Shown: one piece after another, positions 21,250-29,052 of the stretch
Position numbering within the stretch: position 1 is the first letter of the stretch
Layout of the letters: every line of letters begins with the position of its first letter
Origin: Amphimedon queenslandica
Lineage: Eukaryota; Porifera; Demospongiae; Haplosclerida; Niphatidae
Length of the DNA stretch: 29,052 nucleotides
Direction: 5' to 3'
Assembly: GCF_000090795.2 (NCBI RefSeq)
Contig: NW_003546282.1
Location: 141,563-170,614, forward strand
The notes under the pieces: generated by a model
Told to the model about the DNA's origin: nothing
Databases searched by the model: none
The model's input: the letters and a program-made list of their open reading frames with translations, nothing else
Program-made: the position numbers and the translations under genes

Positions 21250-24200
21250 TCATACATGCTTCATAATAATCTTGATCGACCCATCAGCCGCACTCTCATC
21301 TATGATGATAATAGTATAATAAAGTAATAACAACAATAGTCTGACCTTTTGTAGCAATGAAGAATTCCTCATTATTTATAGTCTCTAATACCTATAATAA
21401 ACAATGAAATGTTATAATATCAACAACGAAAAATTTATTGATTGATGCTTTACTAACTGTATCGTGAACAACTAGTAAATTTTCATTCTTGTGCTTTAAT
21501 AGAACTGAAGAAATGAGGGATGACTCTATAGAAAATTTTTCGGCGATATGGTCCTTCAGATGCGCAACACTGTATTCTTCCAGAAATACAGGATAATATG
21601 CTATGAATAGAATAATTGTGTGAACACAAAAAATAATAAAATATAAAAATGAATGGTAATTAGACAAAAGCTCTAAAAAATTAAAAATTATCGTACAATA
21701 CCTGTGCCTTCTTCAAATGATATAAAGATGATTTTAAGAAACCTATAATGATGTGAAATTATGGGTAATGGTAATTAAGGGACACAAACCTTTTATGCAG
21801 AGTGTTATATAGCCTCATTCCATCAACAAAGCCACATAATTTCATTAACTCTTCACAGGTTAATTTTAGAAGGTCAATACCTGTATATACATGTAAAGGC
21901 AACATTTATAGTAAGCAATGTTTAGATTTATGCAGTTGTTAACATGTATTTTTGTAGTTTAACTGATGTACTCACGTCTATAATGAGCTAAGCTAGAATA
22001 AGCATGGGAAAGAAAATTGTTGTCAGCCAGCCACTGCCTTGTCTCAAGAATCAATGGATCTGTAACCAATGGAACCAATGGAACCAATGGATTTAACGGC
22101 TGGAGTTGTGATGCTGATCCTGGCTGACTAGCTGCAGGGAGAGGTAAGGTAGGCTCCTCAAGAGTTGGACTAAAAAAATAATGTCTTAAAAGTCACTTAT
22201 GCATCAAAGTTGCATTAGGAATCATGCATTAGAAATAAAAAACAAGTTTTCCTTATAAATCTTACTACCTATTGCTTTGGAATGGCAACTGTTCCTCTGA
22301 GCTCTCAGTTAACAATGACACCTAAATTAAAATTATATTATAGAGTAGGTGCTATTATGATTTACCGGTTGCAGCTTAGTCTCTGGAATGTTCTCAGCCT
22401 AACAAGAAAAAAGATACCAATTCTCATTATAAAATAGTATGTGGCGACTAACTCTTTCATTATTTTTTTCTGACCACTTCTTTAAATCATTACCATCTTT
22501 CGCCTTCTTTCCTTTATCCTACAAACAAGATCTTGGTATCTCTAACTGCATTATTTCCTTTGTCATTTGATGCTAAATTTAAGCCCCCTGGCCCCATATC
22601 ATACTAAATTTACCGTAAAAACTTTAACAAGACAGAAACACTCTGAGATGTCTGTTCCTCTTGTGTCTGCAATACTTGGTATAGAGCACGTTTTCACTAC
22701 TAGCCTAAATGGGACTGCACCTAAACTTAAGTAAGACATTAACTATTGCATACATACATACCGTGCTTGCCTGAGAACATGATATATGTGCTTAATGCAT
22801 TAATCTACACATGTAATAGAAATTAAAATACAACAATATAATTATGTTATTTTAACCTTAAATGATACAACTGATTCTTCACGCGAGGCCCACACGAAAC
22901 TAGCGATATTAATGAAGTCATCATGATGCTGTATATTCAATACCCCACTGCATGACACAGGAACTAAAGGCAAATGGTATTAAAGCATTATTACTGTACA
23001 TGATGCAGTTAACTAACCTATCTCAAGCATCCTCTGTCCATTGTTGTCATTCATCCATTGCTCTATTCGAGTCTCTTTGTTGTCCCTCAGTCGCTTTTCA
23101 TGAAATTCAAGTGAGATAAAACTCTAAAGTGTAATAAACAAATGCTAAATAGTTTCAATTGAATCTGTTGCTTGACGCTACCTTTAATAGAGGATATTCC
23201 GTTGGGTTCTCACAGAAAAGACTGAGGGAATAATCCTTTTCTATTAAATAAAGAGTATTATTACTATTAACCTCTTGACAATAATAGTTAATTATTCGTA
23301 GCATGAAAATGCATGTATGCATATGTACATGTGTGTGGATTTATTCTTCTCACTATTGCTTAAATACGTGACTGGGAATTCATCAACTTTATCAGCAAAC
23401 GCTGTTTTAGCTTTCAATATACAAGTAATGCTAAATAATAATAAGAGACAATAATTACTAACAATGTTGATCAGCAAATTCCCTCACATCCCAAGATAAA
23501 ATACATGTATAGTTCTACCATGCTTAGTTGTAATTGACCAATCAGATTGTTCAATTTCAGGTTCATAAATAACTTACCTACCAACAAGTTTCCCAGGAGG
23601 TTGAATAAGTAGCTCGAAGGTGAATAAGTAATTTCCCGGACAGTTGAAGGTCGAATAAGTAGCCCAGGAATTTACTTATTCACCTCCTGTTTCAAAAATG
23701 CATTGCTGTTGCTAACTGTTGCTAAGGAAATTATTTGTTCATACTGAGGGGATGAGGGCCATAGGCCTGAGGTATGATAAGGCCATAGATGATGACACAG
23801 AGTTGTATAATGATATTATGAATGAATATCATTATTGTAAGTATAGGTTATACACCGAGGTAGAGGTTTCTATGGTATTTATTAACCGAGCGACGCAGTC
23901 GCGAGGTTAATAAATACCATAGAAACCTCCTGGGTTAATAAATACCATAGTAAACCTCCTGGGTTTCTTAATAATTCCATCGGAATACTCATTGTTTTGA
24001 TTGATGATTAAATTTTTACAATGATTTTCATAATTTGCTGATAATAAGACCACAGTTGACATACATACAACATATCTAACAGGCTAGGCAGTAAAGAATC
24101 AACCAAACTTGACAAATGGACTAATAAGAGCATAAGCGTAGAGTACCAAACTGCCAATCAATTAATTATTTAACGAGATAGGTTTATATTTTTACGAGCT

Positions 24201-26403
24201 AGGTTAATATGAAAAATAATTGACCTCCAATACTGCAATCTGATTGGTCAATCGCAAGGTGGCATGGTAGAACTATGATTACAATAATGATTGGGGCGAG
24301 CATGAGCGAGACCCACACTAATCTGTCTAGGTCTATTTGCGTTACGTCTTGTTTATGAACGGAAGAATACGAAAATTAAATTAGTATACTATTATTGATA
24401 AATTTGGACCACGTGGGCAAAATTAATTTAGAGGGTGTGGTCAAAAAGAGAAAGATGGCGGAAATTTTAACGTGACAAACTCAGATTGAGTTTCTAACAG
24501 TTAGATAAAAGAGAGGGGCTGTCTAAAGCACCCTAAAGGCTGAAGAACTTAAAAGCAGTTTGATCTAAGACTCCTCTAGATTAGTTCTCTCATTGACAGA
24601 ATTAAAATTGTGAGAGAAGCTTGATTAGCAGTTTCAGTTAGCTTGTCACTTTTTCTCAAAGTATTAGGATAGTTCATTCTTGTCACTTTTACTAGGTCAT
24701 TTTGGTCAGTGGTGTTAAATAGTGGGTTTGCTCTATTCAGACCACGCCGAACTATGAGGATGGGGTCTGAATATGCATGCACGTTAAGAGCTGGATTGAT
24801 TTTATTTGAGTAGTTTTATTTCAAAAAGATGTTAATTGATGGAAGCTGATTAAAAGTTTAGCTTGGCACATTTTTTCAAATTGACAGGATAGTTCATCTT
24901 TGTCTCTTTTACTGGGTTATTTTGGTTGTGTTAACTGGTGTATTTGCTCTGTTCAGACCCCGGCCATGAGGCCGGGGTCTGAATATGCATGCAGGCTAAG
25001 AGATGGATTTATTATAATTTTAATCTTCTTATCAAACAATGTGAATTGATCGCTCGCCCCCTCAATGTTTACATTCACCTAGTATTCATTCATAACGGTA
25101 TCCACCCACGATGTAAATTACTGACGGCAAGAAGGCCTCAAGATCAAAAGAAAATCAAAGGCGGTGACACCGCCTGGCCATTTTTGTGAGCACTACAACG
25201 TACTACAGGCTTACAAGCAGCATTTAAGGAAAGTATGGAGGCCAGACTACATCATATAGACCAGGTAACTGTTGCTACAACATAGTTTTCTTGCTATGCT
25301 TCAATTCGGCTCCTTGGGCTTTGATTAGCCTTTGATGTGGAGAGCTTCTTGCCGTCAGTAATTTTATTCGTGGGTGGCTACCGTAAATAATTCATTTAAA
25401 ATAGTCTTAGCGCCTAGGGGGTCTATAGTACATGGTCTCGAACCAAATTTTACCAAAACTGAAAGGAGATCTTTTTTTAAATGGCTGTAACTTGAAAATT
25501 TGAATTCAGAATCAGCTCAAACTTTCTACACAGTATAAGGACATCAATATGTATCAGAAAATCTATTTGTTAAAAAAATCAAGCCAAAGTCCCTGTAATA
25601 AAAAAATGCTCAAATTGTTACCCTTTCCCGGGGCCCCCACTGCTCTCTTAGCAGTCCTAAGTTTCAGTATTACAGCAATGCATATTGGTAGATCTAAACA
25701 CTATCTACTAAATAATATAGACTAACCTGTCTGGGCCTGCAGCGCGGGCTGCAACAAGACTGCCACCATCATGTGTTTCTTCCTCGGTTTGTACACGTCC
25801 GCTGCTACTTTGAGTTAGAACAGCCTCTGAGCCTAATGCAATATCATTAGGTTATGCAGATGCAGTGTATCATTATCCTACCTTGTCCGCTAGCGCTCAC
25901 TGAGTGTACTGGGGCTGCAACAAGACTGCCACCATCATGTGTTTCTTCCTCGGTTTGTACACGTCCGCTGCTACTTTGAGTTAGATCAGCCTCTGAGCCT
26001 AATGCAATATCATTAGGTTATGCAGATGCAGTGTATCATTATCCTACCTTGTCCGCTAGCGCTCACTGAGTGTACTGGGGCTGCAACAAGACTGCCACCA
26101 TCATGTGTTTCTTCCTCGGTTTGTACACGTCCGCTGCTACTTTGAGTTAGAACAGCCTCTGAGCCTAATGCAATATCATTAGGTTATGCAGATGCAGTGT
26201 ATCATTATCCTACCTTGTCCGCTAGCGCTCACTGAGTGTACTGGGACGCCTTTTTTTCTTTTCTGTGCTCCTTTCGCTGAGTTTGGTATAAAAAATAGAT
26301 AAATAAATGTAACATGATAGATGCAGCTATATTATGGCATACGTGGCCTACCATTATCTTTCTCTTTGTCATGATCCTTGCTCCTAGTGGCATGTTCCAT
26401 CAT
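21250..26403 (-). CDS. CP2/LSF-family transcription factor, TFCP2-like (20 exons, 556 aa)
   Basis: A nuclear sequence-specific regulator of the TFCP2/UBP1 group. Exons in gene order: 26403-26352, 26276-26214, 26164-26048, 25998-25882, 25832-25727, 23430-23354, 23240-23182, 23123-23018, 22963-22857, 22804-22762, 22720-22614, 22518-22453, 22398-22366, 22321-22269, 22169-21976, 21880-21790, 21742-21702, 21600-21458, 21391-21346, 21299-21250. Phases agree throughout. The N-terminus is charged, with a possible nuclear signal (AQKRKKG), then three 39-residue repeats (39-151). The CP2 domain (about 152-345) shows ILKAKTAFADKV, FHEKRL, SFVWAS and KHGAVPFRLVV. A SAM domain (about 416-475) has WLADNNFLSHAY and DLLKLTCEELMKLCG. 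The C-terminal fold ends in DGSIKIIMKHV. A SAM domain separates it from Grainyhead. It is diverged from vertebrate TFCP2. The first ATG of two in a row was chosen. Confidence 0.9.
23509..24276. mobile_element. MITE-like element with 41-bp terminal inverted repeats
   Basis: The left end 23509-23549 and the right end 24236-24276 are inverted copies: two perfect blocks (atagttctaccatgc and ttgaccaatcagattg) separated by 10 unlike bases in each end. The 768-bp interior has no transposase, only short frames, plus nested fold-backs. It sits in the 2296-nt intron 23431-25726 of the CP2 gene. A clear target-site duplication was not identified. Confidence 0.75.
23864..23928. repeat. Perfect 24-bp hairpin inside the MITE
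   Basis: Arms 23864-23887 (aggtttctatggtatttatt + aacc) and 23905-23928 are exact reverse complements around a 17-nt loop. The loop itself can pair (gcgac/gtcgc). A further half copy follows at 23931-23963. A second inverted pair (aggtgaataagtaatttcc at 23618, partner near 23668-23686) lies in the same element. Confidence 0.85.
24655..25015. repeat. Two diverged direct copies with a GC-rich hairpin
   Basis: Blocks near 24655-24800 and 24870-25015 share order and words: ttgctctattcagacc / ttgctctgttcagacc, ggggtctgaatatgcatgca, and aagagatggatt or similar. In the second copy ttcagaccccggcc (24952-24965) and ggccggggtctgaa (24970-24983) form a perfect 14-bp stem with a 4-nt loop. The first copy's stem is degraded. 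Confidence 0.65.
25095..25384. mobile_element. Short MITE with 40-bp terminal inverted repeats
   Basis: 25095-25134 (acggta, cacccacg, attactgacggcaagaag) is repeated inverted at 25345-25384 with about 4 mismatches. The element is 290 bp. Its interior has a smaller palindrome (ggcggtgacaccgcc, 25160-25174). It lies in the same CP2 intron as the first MITE. Confidence 0.8.
25415..25610. repeat. Dispersed copy of the satellite-related repeat
   Basis: Contains aaatggctgtaacttgaaaa, agctcaaactttctacacag and aaggacatcaatatgtatca, words shared with the 177-bp RIC1 array, in the CP2 long intron. Confidence 0.8.
25749..26245 (-). repeat. Tandem 166-bp repeat carrying triplicated CP2 exon
   Basis: Three copies start at 25749, 25915 and 26081 (period 166). 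Each unit carries a 49-nt intron plus a 117-nt exon, phase 1 at both ends, coding 39 residues (SEAVLTQSSSGR...HSVSASGQG). Introns are identical in the copies. The only full-unit exon change seen is one A/T difference (Val/Asp) in the middle copy. The copy nearest the DNA-binding domain diverges after LVAA; the last 12 residues or so of the unit also form the end of exon 2. Confidence 0.93.
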
Positions 26404-26750
26404 AAGTTGGTGTAGCAGACTACTAAACTAGTACTCTTGCTAGTAGTCACATGCGTGCATATCACATATAGTTACAAAAAATTTAAAAATTTTATAATTT
26501 ACTATAAAATTATAAAAGTACTGTAAAATTTAATGAGTAATAATTTAATTTCTTTGCAGCAGTCTTCTTCAGAGATTTGATTGCAAACATGCCACTGCAT
26601 CGCTACCACCACCTGCCTACATAGAAGAAAAGAAATGTGTGTTAAGACAAATCAAAGTAAAAGAAATGTTACCTTTTAAAGGCCAAATAACAAATGATGC
26701 TGGTACAAGAATCCATGCTGCTTGTTTCCATTTGATCTTTGTCTTCCTAT

Positions 26751-26822
<72 letters not shown>

Positions 26823-28092
26823 AATAATAATCATTGAATTATTGACTAATACCTTGTCAGGAGAACTTCTTAAAACTGATGTCTTTCCTTGTCTTTAGGG
26901 TCCTTCATGTCAGGACAACAGTGAGAGATATCTCTTATCAAATGTGTACTAAAGAAAGACATCTTAATGATATTGGATACAATGATGCCCTGCAATGATT
27001 AATGGCCCATATCTAGTATACATTGTTAGTGAGATGTGAAGGTTGTGATGAGGAATGTACATGCTATTGTCAGTGTGTTACAAGTGAAGGCTCTACTTAA
27101 ACATACTAATTATATTACATACCTGATGCTATTTGTTCAATAGGCCTCCTGTTTGGATTGTTTGGGACTAAAACTTACTGATTTATGAGCACTTTTAATA
27201 ATAATTATTATGTCAATTCCTGTAGTCCATGCTTTTTTCAACAAATGGCTCTAAAATCACCCCAAATTCAAACATACTTTTATTCTCTCCATTGCTGCTG
27301 CTTGAATTACAACTAGTAGACTGAGACAGCATGACTCCTACCCCTGTCATGCTTTGTCAAGCTCAATAGTAAAAAAATCTTTTTACAAACTTTGGCCCGA
27401 TTTTTGAGAAAGTATTAAAATTTGTAAAAATCCAATTTTAATTGGAATCAGCTCAAATTTTCAACACAAAATAAATACATGTATATGCATCAGAAAACAT
27501 TATAAAAATTAAGAATTCTCTCCTTGTCAATTTTGGTGAAATTTGGCCCGAAACCGTGTTGTTTATTCTATTTTTTTCATTTCTTTCCATTATTATGCTC
27601 TTTATGTTCTCATTTCCTAACCTCCTACACGTATATCCTTGTCTTATATTTATTTTTTAAATGTTTATTTAGGGACTCAGATCCCTCCTACACCGTACTA
27701 CTAGTAACGCAGTAGCATTACTAAGTAGGATTCACCCTACTTCAAAAGTACAGGGACTTTGGCCCAATTTTAGAGCAACTTCAAAAATTTGTTTAAAAAT
27801 TCAATTTTGATTGGAATCAGCTCAGACTTTCTACACAATATAAGTGCATGTATATGCAACAAAAAACATTATAAAAATTAAAAATTTTCTCCTATTCATT
27901 TTTGGCAAAATTTGGCCCGAGACCATGTACTATAGTACTGGGACTTTGGCCTAATTTTAAAGCAACTTCAAAAATTCGTAAAAAATCCAATTTTGATCGG
28001 AATCAGCTCAAACTTTATACACAACATAAGTACATGTATATGCATCAGATAACATTCTAAAAATTAAAAATTCTCTCCTAGTCATTACTTAC
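26404..28092. other. Region upstream of the CP2 gene, repeat-rich
   Basis: No gene could be assembled. It holds the (GA)n run and three copies of the satellite-related repeat: about 27360-27560 and a head-to-tail dimer 27740-28085 (gggactttgg at 27753 and 27940, 187 bp apart). One spliceable block on the minus strand (about 26748-26684) has an acceptor and donor and two open phases, but no family match. The CP2 promoter should be in the first few hundred bases. Confidence 0.5.
26754..26819. repeat. (GA)n microsatellite, about 66 bp
   Basis: An uninterrupted GA run, the longest dinucleotide repeat of the window, upstream (in gene direction) of the CP2 start. Confidence 0.95.
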
Positions 28093-28177
28093 CAGCTGAT
28101 CCTCTCCTTTTCTTCTTTCCACTGCTTCCTCTTTTCTTCCTAACTACTACTGGCTCGTCACCATTGCTGGTCTTCAT
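28093..28177 (-). CDS. Possible lysine-rich first exon (28 codons)
   Basis: On the minus strand, ATG at 28177-28175 opens MKTSNGDEPVVV followed by two basic clusters (RKKRGSSGKKKRRGSAG), ending at a good donor (G|GTAAGT) in phase 1. An acceptor-like CTATTAG lies 14 bp before the ATG. Phase 1 would join to CP2 exon 2 (26276), giving an alternative basic N-terminus, but a separate gene or chance is equally possible. Basic clusters resemble nuclear localisation signals. Confidence 0.25.
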
Positions 28178-28296
28178 GCTTTAATGCATCGCTAATAGAA
28201 AGAAAAGGTAGGAAGAAAAAGGAAAAAGGAAAACAGTTAGACACTCCCATCCACAATAGGTGGAAGAGAGGGAGAGCAGCTAAGCCACATGTGGGC

Positions 28297-28326
28297 ATTA
28301 TTATTATTATTATTATTATTATTATA
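28297..28326. repeat. (ATT)n run, possible 3' tail of the retrotransposon
   Basis: Ten trinucleotides. On the minus strand it is (AAT)n about 150 bp after the retrotransposon-like stop codon, as expected for the simple-repeat 3' tail of several non-LTR families. Confidence 0.55.
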
Positions 28327-28472
28327 AAACACAAAGGGGTAAACAATAACATAGAAAGAAAAAGGGAGTGGTCCTTAGAGAAATAGAAGAACTACAGAAT
28401 GCAGACAGGAAAATAAACGAGGAGGGAATGAAAGAAGAGGATAGAAGGGAGAAAAGAGAAACCATAAAAGAG

Positions 28473-29051
28473 TCAAACAAGCCCATCGACTTGCGCAGGA
28501 AGAGCAGCAAATCGGCAGGACCACATACAGGCATTAAAACGCCATAAAGTTACCGAAAGACGTTGAAGGAGATGGTGTGATACTTCAACAGGAGGAAGGC
28601 CTAATCTAGTAGCGAGATGGCGACTGATGCAGGAAATGGACAAGATGGCATCCCGACTCCACCCCCCCAGAGTCTCCATGGCCAGTGGGAGAAACGTAAT
28701 ACCCGCCCTCTGACAGTCCTCCAGATGGACTACCCTCTTGCGATGTTCTGCCACCCGGAGGGCAGCACCCTGGGTTGAAGCTGCCTGAGATAAAGTTTGT
28801 GACTGTAAAGGTGAAATGACAGTCACATCTAATGCAGCTGGGCGACCCTGAATCCAGTGAGGGAGGAAAACATCAGCAGGCCTACTGAGAGAATCCGGGA
28901 CCAAAGATGGTGCTTCTCGACGAGGAGAAAGAGCAGCTGATTGAGCAGCTGTGAAGATAACATCTCTGATCGCGTTGTGTCTCAGTATCCTGTCACTGTT
29001 ACCACCACACGCTAGAGCATGGTCTCCCATTGGGTCAGATGGACGAGTGCA
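28473..29051 (-). CDS. Retrotransposon-like protein, C-terminal part (runs off window)
   Basis: An uninterrupted minus-strand frame from the window edge to TGA at 28475-28473. It starts with a possible zinc-knuckle remnant (CTRPSDPMGDHALACGG), then RILRHNAIRDVIF, REAPSLVPD, and RPADVFLPHW, GRPAALDVTVISPL. The order H..C, RHN..RD, E, RPAD, AxDV recalls the C-terminal nuclease-like region after the reverse transcriptase in some invertebrate non-LTR elements. I assign this from memory of the pattern and not from a search. The rest of the element, including any reverse transcriptase, is outside. Base composition is clearly richer in G+C than the surroundings, as expected for a recent insertion. 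A host gene is less likely. Confidence 0.55.
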   Translation of the reverse strand, partial: CTRPSDPMGDHALACGGNSDRILRHNAIRDVIFTAAQSAALSPRREAPSLVPDSLSRPADVFLPHWIQGRPAALDVTVISPLQSQTLSQAASTQGAALRVAEHRKRVVHLEDCQRAGITFLPLAMETLGGWSRDAILSISCISRHLATRLGLPPVEVSHHLLQRLSVTLWRFNACMWSCRFAALPAQVDGLV

Positions 29052-29052
29052 T

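Noticed and set aside
22762-22804. CP2 exon 10 starting at the inner AG (22792)
   Set aside because: It breaks the phase. Starting after CTAC at 22805 gives a continuous frame with KHGAVPFRLVV of the CP2 domain.
23719-23910. Open frame of 63 codons inside the 768-bp MITE
   Set aside because: No family features, lies within a repeat with inverted ends and reads into the hairpin arm.
25749-26245. CRISPR-like array of direct repeats
   Set aside because: The repeats are contiguous 166-bp units without unique spacers and contain spliced coding exons in a eukaryotic gene.
1-29052. tRNA or rRNA genes
   Set aside because: I saw no tRNA T-loop and A/B-box arrangement or rRNA core motifs by eye; a tRNAscan run would settle it.

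Overview
The window is eukaryotic nuclear DNA, AT-rich, with compact multi-exon genes. Most introns are 45-100 nt with GT..AG ends, intergenic gaps are short, and non-LTR and MITE-like repeats are present. Protein families are animal-like. Compact introns and intergenic gaps suggest a demosponge such as Amphimedon, but that is inference. I rebuilt the genes by joining exons at GT/AG sites, checking phase at every junction and matching remembered family motifs. No alignment program was run.

Left third (1-11.1 kb, all + strand): a zinc-transport cluster, head to tail. In order: the last exon of a ZIP/SLC39 importer (49-228), ZnT/SLC30 exporter A (669-3136), a complete ZIP (3408-5547), ZnT B (5898-9234) and ZnT C (9488-11101). 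The three ZnTs share one 7-exon, phase-identical structure. A and B are recent copies, even in introns. C is older and lacks the His-rich loop, but its exon 2 is almost a perfect copy of A's. ZIP proteins bring zinc into the cytosol and ZnTs move it out or into vesicles, so the locus may encode both arms of zinc homeostasis.

Middle (11.2-20.9 kb, - strand): a 30-exon gene for the RIC1 subunit of the RIC1-RGP1 RAB6 exchange factor (1492 codons). It meets ZnT C tail to tail, 120 bp apart. Its largest intron holds a 177-bp-period satellite of about seven units. Other introns are full of ACATGT, CT and AATATC microsatellites.

Right (21.25-26.4 kb, - strand): a 20-exon CP2/LSF-family (TFCP2-like) transcription factor of 556 aa. 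It has the CP2 DNA-binding domain, a SAM domain and the C-terminal fold. Its N-terminus is encoded by three almost identical tandem copies of a phase-symmetric 39-residue exon. A 2.3-kb intron carries two MITE-like elements and fold-back sequences.

Right edge (26.4-29.05 kb): repeat-rich DNA, one possible basic first exon, and the 3' end of a retrotransposon-like frame with an (ATT)n tail that runs off the window. The sequence similar to the satellite also occurs as dispersed copies in the ZnT A/B introns, the CP2 intron and this right-edge region.
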